Source: Pelargonium nanum
Taxonomy: Eukaryota > Streptophyta > Magnoliopsida > Geraniales > Geraniaceae
Assembly (NCBI GenBank): GCA_036897485.1
Contig: JAYMTF010000148.1
Coordinates: forward strand, 1 to 49,767
Length of the DNA stretch: 49,767 nt
Reading direction: 5' to 3'
Below are positions 12,992 through 24,118 of the stretch, one piece after another (within the stretch, counting starts at the first letter, position 1; the number at the start of each line of letters is the position of its first letter). A program made the position numbers and the translations under genes. The notes beneath the pieces are model-generated. The model was not told the DNA's origin. It did not search any database and saw nothing but the letters and a program-made list of their open reading frames with translations.

Positions 12992-14190
12992 TCACGTGTT
13001 CACCAGTTGAAGTCAGAAACTCGAAACTCACAAGTGCCTTCACTCGTGTACCATAGTGTAGCCATAGATTTTTTTTGTTTTGTTGCCTCTCGAATATGGC
13101 TTGCAAGGACCGAGCAGACAGTAATGTTAGGTGATCCACTGAATCATCTCGAGGTATTGTGCTGAAGAAACTGAATCGTACTCTGGTGGATATTCTTTGA
13201 TTATTTTTTGTCCTTGTAAATTGCAGAATCGGGAAGAAAAATACAGATTTGTATCTGCAAGTGTTTGTCGATTTATGCTATATTATAAGGATAGGTTACA
13301 ATAGCAACAGCTAATAAACGCAACATCTCCTGAAAACATTACCTATTTCTTCCTCATTTTGCAGGAGATGTTAGAGATTCAATGAAATTGTGTGCACTTT
13401 TGATGAGTATTTTGGATTAGCTTTCAAATTGTGAAAATGAATTGTGTGCACGTTTAGTAATTGTGTTGTGTGGCTAAATACGAACACAACACGATTATAA
13501 ACACAAAATACAAATATGATGTGTTTAGTACGGTAACTAAATGAGTTATGTTGACAAAACACGATTTGCCAGCTCTATATCTAGATCAAATATGAAAATT
13601 TATTTTCAAAGTAAAACTATGTTTATTTCCCAATAATCATTCATCAACATATTCGTAATATCAACTGGCGCTTGCAAAGTCACCCACCCCGCCAACTTTT
13701 ACAAAAGGATCGGGATCTAGCTAAAACATGAGTCATTTGATTTGCGGTCTTTCGAGCAAAAACAAACTCTATACTAGCAAAATGAGCTTAGAAAGTTGAA
13801 ATGTCGATGAACCAAAGGCAATAGTACCTTCTCCTCTAATATGCACTGCCTCAATGACTTAGAGCACGTTTGACTCTACCACTACTTCTCGTCACCCAAA
13901 CTGGATTTGGATCGAGTTTTTTAATAATAAATGTTTAAAATGTATATATTCTGTTATAAAAAAAACATAAGAAAAAGAAAGCAAAGAACAATAAGTAAAC
14001 TAATATTATCATCTGTCTTGGAGTATATCAATAAGAGAAATGAGCTATCTATTTATAGAAAAGTTTCACCCATCTACTGTGCAATTCACGAATCTAATTT
14101 ATCAATTTTCTTGTGCCGGGCCTATGGATATTTATTATTCAACATATTCAAATTAGAACAAGAAGTTCTTTTGGCTTCCATGATTGCACA
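12992..14190. other. DnaJ 3' region and spacer, with partial hAT-like end
   Basis: 12992 to about 13300 is the probable DnaJ 3' UTR. A right-hand hAT-like terminus (GATTTGCCAGCTCTA, ending at 13578) occurs without a recognisable left partner, so this is a truncated copy. The rest to 14190 has no coding signal. An open frame at 13931-14272 has no splice context and overlaps the 7SL promoter. Confidence 0.5.
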
Positions 14191-14192
14191 GA

Positions 14193-14234
14193 GTCCCACA
14201 TCGACAAAATGTGAAAGAGAATTACTATTCATGA
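14193..14234 (+). promoter_or_regulatory. USE and TATA-like box of the 7SL RNA gene
   Basis: 14193-14203 reads GTCCCACATCG, a full match to the plant Upstream Sequence Element (RTCCCACATCG) of small nuclear and 7SL RNA genes. A degenerate TATA-like TATTCATGA lies at 14226-14234, about 33 bases before the predicted RNA start. The 22-base gap between the two fits the short spacing known for Pol III promoters; Pol II snRNA genes have about 10 bases more. Confidence 0.8.
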
Positions 14235-14258
14235 ACACCACACGTGACTTCATACATT

Positions 14259-14553
14259 GCCGAGCTCAGTAGCGTGAGCTTGTAACCATGCGGGGCTTTG
14301 ACTTGGTCGGACATTGATTGGGCTTCACAGGTTGGGCCTGATGGGCTTATTTCTGGCCCGCCCGACCCAAGTAGAGAGTGGGCTTAGTGGGCCGAGCGAA
14401 GGCTCGGACCTCTAGGCCCATGACGTAGAGGACACCGCGTCAGGCTGGCTTCACAGAGCAGCGATCACCTCTCTCTCTCTTCGGTGGGTGGATAACGGGC
14501 CGTTGCTCTTCAGGCCCAATACAGCCTGTGGGGCCAGTTCAATTGAACAATCT
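14259..14553 (+). ncRNA. 7SL (SRP) RNA
   Basis: The 5' end GCCGAGCTCAGTAGCG with the following GTGAGCTTGTAACC is the hallmark start of plant 7SL RNA, the scaffold of the signal recognition particle that targets nascent secretory proteins to the ER. The body contains the GC-rich long-helix arms (CCCGCCCGACCCAAG and partners) and the helix 8 region GGCTGGCTTCACAGAGCAG. It closes with AGGCCCAATACAGCCTGTGG. Length to the T-run is about 295, as expected (about 300). Upstream lies a USE plus TATA-like box, downstream eight T's. All required parts look intact, so it is probably active, though many 7SL copies in genomes are pseudogenes. Confidence 0.88.
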
Positions 14554-14560
14554 TTTTTTT
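14553..14560 (+). terminator. Pol III terminator of the 7SL gene
   Basis: A run of eight T's directly follows the conserved 3' end of the RNA. Four or more T's on the RNA-like strand suffice for Pol III. Confidence 0.75.
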
Positions 14561-14671
14561 ATTGATTTTTGTTTCACTAAAGGACATTTATGTAATTTTA
14601 CTACTTAGAATATGTAAAATAAGTCAAATTGTGCTATTTTCTTGTCTTGAACATGAGGTTTTCGAAGCAGG

Positions 14672-14800
14672 CCTAGGATCAGCACTTAGCTATACCACAC
14701 TCAGACTAATCCTCATTCGAGCTGAGTAGGACCACAAGGGCGCAAAACTCTCCCTACCAAGTTTTAACGCAGCTGCATTCACTAAGACTCTCCCGCCCGG
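14672..14800 (-). mobile_element. Partial SINE-related copy
   Basis: It shares ACTAATCCTCATTCGAG with the intact SINE at 6632, and ACAAGGGCGCAAAACTCTCC with the copy at 16640. The orientation is the same as the intact SINE (minus). The tRNA-like head is decayed and I saw no target duplication. Confidence 0.55.
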
Positions 14801-14869
14801 TTCATTTTATTTGTCTTTTGGCTTATAGTATCAGCCAATTTACAGCATTTATGTTGTGCAAGAAAAGTA

Positions 14870-15112
14870 GTAATCAGTTCAAATTGAACAAAATTGTACC
14901 ATTCGGTTCTTGATTTTTTCACTTTTATCCATTTCTTGTTTTGATTTCTTCAACTGAGCATCCACATTAAAGCCCAATTCAGTTTTGCTCAAGCCCAACT
15001 CACTTTTTCTTCTTGGCCCAAAGACTAAGCCCAATCCAATAATTACATTTTCTTCTTTAAAAAGTGAACCAGTTCGGTTCAATTCAAAAAATTTGGTTAG
15101 GTTTTAATTGAT
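14870..15112. other. Probable transposon-derived sequence before the coding remnant
   Basis: The block contains CCATTCGGTTC near its left end and GTTCGGTTCAATTC near its right end, with runs of AGCCCAA between. This style of GGTTCGGTTC-rich repeat is common in plant transposons. It abuts the coding remnant that begins at 15113 and has no ATG there, so an insertion may have removed the original start. Confidence 0.35.
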
Positions 15113-16383
15113 TTGGTTCAATCCAAACAAACCCATCACTTCCCTCTTCCCCAACGGCCACTTTCTTCTTTGGTGTCAATTGCTGTGCATCCAAGTAATG
15201 AAACCTGCAAATTTCCTCTTCCATCATCGCCTCTCCCAATCCATTTCAAATTTCAAACTCAAAATTCAACCTCTTCATTGCCTATAAAAGCAAGAGAGGG
15301 CAGATCGAAAAAATCAACCACCACCACTTCCGGAGGCTCTGCCGCCGGATCTCAGCCCGTCCCCACACCGGAAACACCATCCACTACCGGCGGCTCTTCC
15401 GCCGGAACCACCACCACTATGACCTTCGAAAACCCCCAAATCAATCCATCTCCGCCGGAACCTTCTGATTTGTCCTCCGCCGCTCGAGACCTTTGCGGGA
15501 ACCTCCTCCATCGTCCGCGCCGGAGATTTCCCAGCCGTCGCCGCCGGAGTTGCTGGACGCAGCCCTTGCTCCTCTCTCGCTCTCTGCTCTGCGCGAACCA
15601 GGTAAGGTCTGTTTCTTTTTTCTTTTCTTTTTCGTGTATTATTATTTGTGTGCTTGTGACCATATTTTGGTTAAGAGTTTCATTTGTTCAAGACCATGAT
15701 TGCATGGATTTCTAGTTAATTTTCACATTATCTGATATTATTGTGCTGTAATTTCAAGATCTCCATGGAGACTTTGTACCTGTGTTTTGGGAAGACGACC
15801 GTTGTTTCTCTGTTCAAAATGGTTGCTTACCTCCGATCAAGTGAAACACCTCCATCCGGAAAATTGTGAGGTTAGTGTATTAAGATGGTTTGTTAATGGT
15901 GTTTTTGATAACAAGCTTTGACCATTCCTATGCAAATAAAAATGGTTTCTTTTTCTTTTTTTCTACTTGTACTTCATATTTTATTTGTTTCATGTGTCTC
16001 GGTTAATTATTCGTTTAACATGGAGTCTTTTGATTTTCTAACATTTTGTTTACCATCTTTCTTGTTCAGGAAAACAGTTGCAGCTCTTTTGGAGCTTCAA
16101 CTTTCTCTACGATCTGAGACATGGAGGAGTTAGCTCTCTAAATGAGGACTTCATTGTTACAGTTGGAGACGAACCAAAACTGTTTCTAATTCGAAATGAG
16201 GGATTAAAATCAGCTGATTCCATTGGTTTAGTCCGAATTATAAAAAAGTGTTTTCCTGGATTGGTGGTGCCAGCCTATACAATCGAGTATATAGAGAATG
16301 CGCTTTGGGAAGATTTCCTCATTTCTTTGAACGAAATTCTCGTTCGTCGGTCATGCTTCGTTTACGGCGTTGAGCCTTATAGG
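15113..16383 (+). pseudogene. Frameshifted remnant of an unrecognised protein gene
   Basis: I do not recognise the product. Three blocks look coding. 15113-15492 is a Ser/Thr/Pro-rich frame like a transit peptide and linker (contains PIKAREGRSKKS and MTFENPQINP); it has no ATG before 15419. About 15493-15601 continues in another frame and would splice (CAG/GTAAG donor) to 15760-15834, which reads LHGDFVPVFWEDDRCF. A third block from 16070 first continues in that frame (KTVAALLELQLSL) and then shifts frame near 16130 to an open run to 16383 (contains NEDFIVTVGDEPKLFLI). So at least two frameshifts separate good coding segments, and the start seems lost. A recently inactivated nuclear gene for a plastid protein would explain this. 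Unseen short introns could rescue part of it. Confidence 0.5.
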
Positions 16384-17277
16384 TAATACATTTTAATGTT
16401 AATCTATATACTCATTTTTTTTTTACTTTACTACTTCTCATTGAGTTTGATTTTCCCCAGGCTTTGATACATATGACATCTACATTTCCTAATCCAAGTT
16501 GCGATCTGGATCACACCACATCCTCTATCACCATGGCTATTTCAGTACACTGTTGGTTCTCATTTTCGATGTTATCGTACCCTTGAGACTATTTCAGTAT
16601 GATGAGTATCACATATGTAATTCTCTTTGCACGTTGTAATATTGTGGAACACAAGGGCGACAAATCTCTCCCTACCAAGTATTAATGCAGATGCATTTCC
16701 TGGGACTCGAACTTAATACTTTAGATTAAGCTATTTAATCATGGCATGTCGTATCGTCTGCCCATCCAAACATCCTTTCTTTATGTTATATTGGATATGT
16801 GAATATTATTATTGTTGAATTTACATTATTTCGACATGTTGAATTGTTCGTACCAATACGCTAAACATGCTATGATATTTAATTACGCCGGACTCATGTT
16901 GTGTTAAACATGTTGAATCATTTCGCGTTACGTTTCTAATTTTACCCCAACTAACGACGAATCATTTTCGTGACAAAAAAAATCCTAATTCAAAGATAAA
17001 CAGTGACAATCACATTCTCATTACTCTTCTTGATTCTTACTCCTGAAAAAAGAAAAAAGAAATCTATTTCATATTGTATGAAATCATAAATTCAGCACAT
17101 ATGATGATATGAACTTGCATTTATTGTATATTTCCATAGTCCAAAACAGTGAATATGACACAAAATAGTAACTAACTGTTTCTGTTTCAAGGCTATGTGC
17201 TATTGTAATAGAGAGATGACAATATGAGCAAGCTCTCACCAAAATTTGAAAGCCAATATAATTTTACACCATAACTC
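16384..17277. other. Spacer between coding remnant and EREX 3' end
   Basis: No gene is supported. It contains a partial SINE at about 16640-16735 and AT-rich sequence with fragments resembling the hAT-like family (16840-16930). The right end is the EREX 3' UTR. Confidence 0.5.
16640..16735 (-). mobile_element. Partial SINE with B box
   Basis: It matches the copy at 14672 over ACAAGGGCG...CTCTCCCTACCAAG. It then retains a minus-strand Pol III B box (GTTCGAGTC, seen as GGACTCGAACT). The tail and the target duplication are not clear. Confidence 0.6.
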
Positions 17278-20200
17278 TCATCTCTCTAAGAATTTGCTAA
17301 GAACTGTCTTTCTAAAAGGCAGCTCATCCTCTTCCTCTTCATCATCTTCGTCGTCCTCATCTTTCTCGGACTTTATGTATGTGTTTAGAGCGCAACGGAT
17401 CACAGAGTTTACCTGTTTCCTCAACGTCGCGTTGTCGATGAATGTATCTGTCAGCATCTTTCTCAGCTCGTCAATGCTTGTCCTCTTACCGACGCCGTTA
17501 ACGTTTGTAGTATTGTCTGATGTTGAGACAGCGTTTTCTACATCTTGTGCCAAAAGCTGGGCCTATTAGATTTGTAAATGAAACGGTCAGGATCAGGATA
17601 ATGACAAGTTAACGAAATGTAAATGCTACTAGACATTAAAATAGTAGTTTAATAGAATAAAAGATTTGTAGAGCACGAGCGTCTCGATTGCTAGTTATGT
17701 ATAATGGCCCTATTTCAACAAATTATAAAGAGAAAATAATTACTTACTCCGCTGTCCCACAGTGAATTACCGATAATACCTCTAAGTTAGTCGGTACTCT
17801 AAATGGTATATAAGAGAAGGTGCGACGCTAACGTATTCTTAATTTTTGAAAAAAAAAAAAAAAAAAAGGAAAGTGAACACCTATTTTGGGACAAGGGAGG
17901 ACAAAGTAACAGCAAACCTGTATATAGGAACTATGGAATCAAACAGCTATTTCATTGCACCTTTCACATGTAAGTGCAATCTATTCACTATTCCTTCTAA
18001 ATGGTTCTTATTCTTATAAACTTATTAAACAAAGACTATGGTTGAGCGGTACTTTATGATGAGGACTTAAAACAGAAAAGCATCATCATTCAAATGATTG
18101 ATTATTGTGCCGACAAACATATCTACTATATAAACAGAAGGACAATTTTGAAGATACCTCTGCAAGAAGAAGACCAATTCGATTATCAGACGTTGTCAAC
18201 AGATCTATAGCATCCGATGGTGATGACGTATCCACAATTAACTTATCTTCTTCTTCGACAAGGAAATTAACACTGCATTCCTGGAGCCGGTTGTGAAGAA
18301 TTTCACATTCATGCAGTAACTTCACATTAGCAGTATTTATCTGCTCCATTCTTTGCTTTTCCTTTTGAAGAGCCCTCTGAATAAGTAAGCGTACAAAATA
18401 GCATGAAATTACTCAGCAAGGAATGAATTGTTCAAAATATCCAGCAAAAGCTGAATGTACAAGACTATAGAAAATGAATTTGTGTCATTTATTAACAAAA
18501 ACAAGACAAAATATAATGTTTAATTTTAGATACGTGCAACATGAGTGTGTCAAATGCACGTGTAAGAGTTTTTATTCATCCGAAGAGAAATGAAAATTCA
18601 AGGAAAAGAAAAGGTGTTTGAAAGAAAATGGTATTTTTAGGTGGCGTTCGGATTAGAATTTTTGTAACTTATTGTTCATGAGAATGACTTTGGAATGATA
18701 TCTCTTTCTGATTCCCATTCTGGATTCCCATTACCATTCCAATGTTTTTAATCCAAACGCCACCTTAGTTCTTGTATGCAAGTCAAATCAAACAAATATA
18801 AAAGAATAATCAACTATCTAAATAAATATCCGTAGTCCTTATACGCAAATCAAATCAATCGAAGTAGACTTTAGCACATTATCCTTCATTAGAGCTACAC
18901 AAATCAAATGATGTCATCTTTTCTAATGCTAAAAACAGATGGGAGCTGAAAAATTGAAATGGATGATTCAGTGATGTAACAAATACCTCTATTTCTAGTT
19001 TCTCCTTCATCAATTTGCTAAGCTCCTGCTTCATTTCTGACTGTGAACCTCGAAGCGATTTCACCTCTTTAACAAGGAGCTTTATGTCCGCTTTAGATTT
19101 CACCTCTAACTCCTCGTGCTGTCTCTGCAAGTTCTCAAACTGTTCTCTTGCAATGTCCAACTCCTGCAGCAACATTTCGTTCTCCTGAATGACTGCCATT
19201 TTAATTGACTCGGCACGCTCCTTTTCCTCCTGGAATGTTCCCTCACAATATTAACATCTGAAAAAGAAAAACGAAATAGAGATCTAAGGAACTTCAATGA
19301 TAGAAAGCAAACCTGTTCGGACTTCAATTCCATCTCCATTTCCATACATTTCCTCCGGAGTTCCTCTATATCCCACTGCATTTGAGTAAATTTTTCCCTC
19401 TCATTTAATACAGCTTGTTGCATATTTTCTTTACAATTATGTCTTGTAGTTTCAAGTTCTGATTCCAAATCTTTGACCTACAAAGAATTGTGTGGTGATT
19501 AGAGTATTCCATTGGGACTCAAAAGAGCATGCCCATCAATTTATTTTCAACTCGTCATGGACCAAGCTCGTAAGAATAATCTTCCAAGACAATAAATAAA
19601 GTTCAGAAAACTCGGTGACAAGATAAAGTTGCATCTCATTCAGCGACCATTGCTGAAAATTGAACACAAACCATAACTTGTATAAGTAGAGGTATTTATG
19701 GAGCTTCAAAAATCCAGACAGAGACTGTCCACTTCAGTTACCATCTTGTCAAAATGCACCATTATGTGTCAGAGTGAACAACGAACTAAAGTCCATTTCT
19801 GGATTTCCCCATTTTAAAACATTCAGAAACTGCAGCTGATTAGAAATGCAGTTAACACAAAAGCTTGTAAATGCAGTGAAATTTACCTTTGTTGTCAGGA
19901 ACTGTCTCACAGCAACTTCTTGGTTCAACCTTGACATCAGATCCTCCATATCTGTTTTTGCTGTAGCTAATCTCTGCTGTGCTGTAGTTAGAACTCTATT
20001 CAATTTGTGTCTCTCATCGGATGGAAGAGCGATTAGTGAACCCCTCGAAAATTGTAAATCCGAGCTGACAAAATTATCCATGGTTCTAGGAACCTCAGCC
20101 TGTTCAGCAATGTCTTGAGAGCCATCTCGAAATAAATCGGCCACCCCTAGGTTTGATATTTCGCTAGCTCTTACAGAGCTCAAGTCACTTCCAACACTGT

Positions 20201-23035
20201 CTGTTGATAATCTTCGAACATGACCATCTGAATTTAAGTTCTCTTGTTCAGGGGAAAAACCAACCGCATCTCCTTGAATATATTTAGATTTAGAAACATT
20301 CTTGGTCAAATTTTCCCTGTCTACAGTACTACTCTCCCTTCCAGCATTTATTCTGTGCCTCGAAAACCTTTCAATGTTGTCCTTAATAAAGTTTCTATTA
20401 AATATGCCATGCTTTCCAGTACTCACTATCGGATCAGCTGCATCTTGTTGGGCTATTGAGCTCTCAGTACCTAGATCAGAACGACTATCCATTTCGTGCC
20501 TCGGTGTTCCAACCTCAGATATCTCATAAGAAGAATCATTACCATAATCTGATGCAACTGAATAGCTCCCAGCAATCACAGAAAGATCTGAAGTGGTTGG
20601 AAATAGAAATGTTGGGGCCGCACCACTACCAGAAGCATTTGCATCTGAAACTTGCTGATTTCGGTCATAGAATGCTGAAATATGCAACAATACAAACATA
20701 ACTAAATAAAGCGGCATTATTCATTTACTTATGTTCTCTACTTCTTCACAGTAGGTTGTTGTTTGAGGTTTAAAATTTGAAATTATTTGCATCAAGGAAA
20801 CACCTACAAGACCTCGCAGCTGCTTCGAGCTCAAGAAATGTTGCCACTGGAGCACTTCTTGATAAATCAATGTCTGATAAAAGTTTCTGCATCCAATCCT
20901 CCAAAGAACACCTCCTCTGCATCAAACTAACCATTTTGAGAATATTGTTACTGTTATTTCATGGAAACAGCGGTTAATTGGTAGAATTTCGGGAGGGGAT
21001 ACACATCACTTAAACAAAAGAATGTAGGCACCACTTTATTCAACAGGAAAACTCTTTTGGCAGAATGTCTCAACACCCTACATCATTAAAAACTGAATAA
21101 TGGTTTCTATTTGGACAATGCAAACTAAAATAAAACCTATACATTATGCATTAGCAAAATGGTGTAAAAGAACCCAAAAGAAGCAAAGGGGCATGTGAAA
21201 GTCCACAATTTTTTTTTTTTTCATTATGTCCTCTGTCAGGTCTAACTATACCTTCTAAACATCATCACAAACATTGGGGTTGGTTGACTTATTTAAGGAA
21301 TTTGATGATTTATTTGAACATTGATATCTAAGTCATCTGGAAACTAACTGAGTTGGTAGTGCCTAATCAACTCGCTGTCTTTTGAGTAGTATTTACAACG
21401 TAGCCTGTAATGAATTACTGCTACAACAAATCCTAAGGAGTAGTGCCAACATAGAAATTATTTCTGAATTTCCGAAATCAGGAAATATACTGCCACTAAG
21501 TATATTCATTTATATGATAATAACAACTAAAGTAAGAGGTAAACCTAACCTACCTCTTCCAACAAGGTCCTGTCTTTCATTTTAAGTATTCTCTTCGGAG
21601 GGGCAGGGGGTAGATTTTTCCATGGAAAAGCCTTCTTGAGCTACAAAAGACAATGAAAAATATTGAGGATATTTGTAGAAATTTAGCATTAGAATGGGAT
21701 TATACGTTGTTGTCCCCATGAAAGCACCAACGAAAATGTTAGTGATACATTTATTTACTTATTTATTCTCCAGAAAATGGGTAAATTACAACATCAGGTT
21801 ACTTACTTCCGACAGTAAATTTATGAATTCACTGAACCTTCGTAGTATCCCTTGTGTGGTGGTGACCCCTTCAGGTGATTGGATTCCAACCAAAACCCTG
21901 TAAAACTGTTCTCCATGAATGTTAAAACAGAAAATAACTGCAGCCAGAGTAAGTCAGCATAAAATTATGCAGAAAGATGGAAGCATACCACCACAGGTTC
22001 TGAGCCTCTCGATTTCGGTATGACAGTCCACGAAGGAACTGTGACACAGTAACTCCACCCTGTATGGGGATCATGTGGCCAAATAGACTCCCGTCCATCC
22101 TACATACAATGACAAACAAGTTTCATAAACTAAGGGTAAGTAAACATTGACTCTAATTCTACAAACGAGAGAAACAAGACCAAAAAGCATCAATCTATTC
22201 AATACAGCAACACAAATTATGCACATGCATGTTGTGCTCATAGTTAAATGTTAACTCTATCTACCAATTCATTGATTTGGAACAAGTAACTATAGTTAAT
22301 AGTTCAAGAGAAAGCTATATTTGCATAGTTCTCTAATTTACTAAACATTGAAATTTAGTGATACATATTTGTATCAAGAAAGCATATCCGAGAAGCAAAG
22401 GCTATCAAATTCTTTCACATAATCAAAATTCAGTAGAATAAAGAGCTAACATGTATTGTCGAAAGAAGTAAAGAACACCTAGTTCTAAACATCAAATTGT
22501 ATCAAGTAATTAGCAAAACAATACATAAAAAAAAAAAATGAAACAACCAAAGAAACCAACTAGTTAAGCTTCACAACATGCAGTGACTAAAGAACCAAAC
22601 CAAACACAAAACATTCAAATTGCAATTACACAGAAAGACAAAACAAAACAAATCCACTAGTTACAATTAAGATAAGAAATCAAAACTCAAACACACCAAC
22701 GGCCAAAAAACACTCTAAATTCAAACTTTAAATCACACGTGAATCGAAAAAAGTACCCATTTTCGAGGCGGAGGGCTCCAATCCATGCCAAATGGGAGCG
22801 GCGATTTGCCATCGTGGCGGTGCTTGGGCGGGCTAGGGCTCCTCCGCTTCACCGGAGCTCTCTTACCTCTTCTATCATCATCTTCTCCGTCGGAATCGGC
22901 GACGGAGGAGAAGGAATTTGCGATTGCGTGATCGGGACCGTACAGGTCGCTTCGGAAGAGCTCGTGCCTGGTGGCGGGATCGGTGAAGGAGAAATTGTAG
23001 TCCAGAAGAGAGAGGTCGTGCGTGTAAAGATTCAT
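17278..23035 (-). CDS. EREX: EREX-like PX-domain Rab5 effector
   Basis: Ten coding exons read leftward: 23035-22757, 22099-21989, 21905-21807, 21640-21554, 20916-20808, 20674-19887, 19477-19313, 19229-18987, 18376-18158 and 17562-17278; all GT-AG, 794 residues. The start [15 protein letters not shown] is like Arabidopsis EREX as I remember it (At3g15920, about 755 residues). A PX domain, about 94-220, binds phosphoinositides; its RRFSEF is at 152-157 and the proline-rich loop LPPAPPKR at 173-180. Exon 6 codes for a long Ser/Asp-rich low-complexity linker. Exons 7-10 are coiled coil. EREX binds active canonical Rab5 on endosomes and helps vacuolar transport of storage proteins. The C-terminus has an acidic run (about 768-783) before a basic end. 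Introns hold Tourist-like and Stowaway-like MITEs. Confidence 0.92.
17747..17899. mobile_element. Stowaway-like MITE in EREX intron 9
   Basis: The left end CTCCGCTGTCCCACAG and the reverse-complemented right end CTCCCTTGTCCCAAAATAGG are recognisable Stowaway-type termini. TA precedes the left end; the right flank is GA, so the duplication has decayed. An internal A-run lies at about 17845-17862. Confidence 0.65.
18640..18764. mobile_element. Tourist-like (PIF/Harbinger) MITE in EREX intron 8
   Basis: The 125-bp element starts GGTGGCGTTCGGATTA; its reverse-complemented right end is GGTGGCGTTTGGATTA, which is 15 of 16 identical. Both sides carry TTA (18637-18639 and 18765-18767), the classic PIF/Harbinger target duplication. 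No coding capacity. Confidence 0.85.
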
Positions 23036-24118
23036 TTTCTGCGATTTGCGACTGTGGATTTTGTGATCGAAGAAGCGAATCAGCTATAGCTGGATTGAGC
23101 CGAGAGAGAGACGAAGAAGAAGACGACGATCGAAGAGAAACGTAAAAACGACATTTTATTATCTGTCGTTTCGTGGGTGAGGTGTATCCTCCTCAGAGTG
23201 ACATGTGCGCTTGAGTAATCAAATTGCAATACTTGTCCAATTAGGAAATTGCTATTTTTTTTGTATTTTTATAGTAACTTCTACATTTACATGATGTTTT
23301 TTTCTCTCATTTATATTTTTTGAGCACTACAACAATCGTTTATGTTTATTGACTGATAATAAAAAGTCGAAAAGACACGCCAAATTGTTATTAATATTTT
23401 ACATAACTTTGATTTATATTGTAAATTCAACGTCAATTGTGTTTTATTCATCACTGCAGATATTGACTCAAATAAAATGTTTAGCTGTATGAGATATATA
23501 CAAGTAAAAATTGCTACAAAACAAATGTCGGAAAACACGCCTTCTATGCCATGATACATTATTATCTTTTAATAACTAACTAATATGTTCATTTTACAAA
23601 AAAAAATCCCTCTATAATAATATAAGCGTAAAAAAAACGTAAATATTTGTGTCAAGAAGTAATTTACATGCTACAACATAATCAAACATTGTCATATAGT
23701 AATTTAACTACATTGTTGTATTTTGTGCCCAAAATATTTGCAAATATCCATTAATATCAAATTGAATAAATTTTGAATTGATTTATCCAAAAATATATTC
23801 TATATATTCATAATTAACAAACAAAAAAACACTAAATTAGACAAAATCATAAAACTGTACCATCTGCTGTTCAAGCAATCATAGCCGTCCATTACATGGA
23901 CCCACAAACTTTATATATTGACGTGTCAATCTCTAATTGGCCAAAGGCAGAATATTCCTCTGTCATTAGTCCGAGTATTTACACCGAATTGCCAGGAACG
24001 AGATAAGACGAAGAACCTCTCTCTCTAAAACTTTCTCTCTCTAGAAATCGCCATCGCAGATCAGAAGAATTGCTGCGAGCTCTAGAGAAGAAGAGAGATT
24101 TAGGGTTTCTGTGAGGCA
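23036..24118. other. Divergent promoter region, EREX and DUF538 genes
   Basis: EREX reads left and the DUF538 gene reads right, so this 1.1-kb spacer holds both promoters. The middle (23230-23860) is AT-rich without a gene. A CTCTCTCTCTAAAACTTTCTC-like leader precedes the DUF538 start. No clear shared motif was seen. Confidence 0.5.

Noticed and set aside
14193-14203. USE as part of a U-snRNA or U6/U3 gene
   Set aside because: The sequence downstream does not match U1-U6 or U3, while it matches the 7SL start and helix 8.
13931-14272. A 113-codon plus-strand open frame
   Set aside because: It overlaps the USE/TATA promoter and the first bases of the 7SL RNA; the amino-acid composition is random-like.
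19846-20701. Several plus-strand open frames
   Set aside because: They are shadows opposite the large EREX exon 6.
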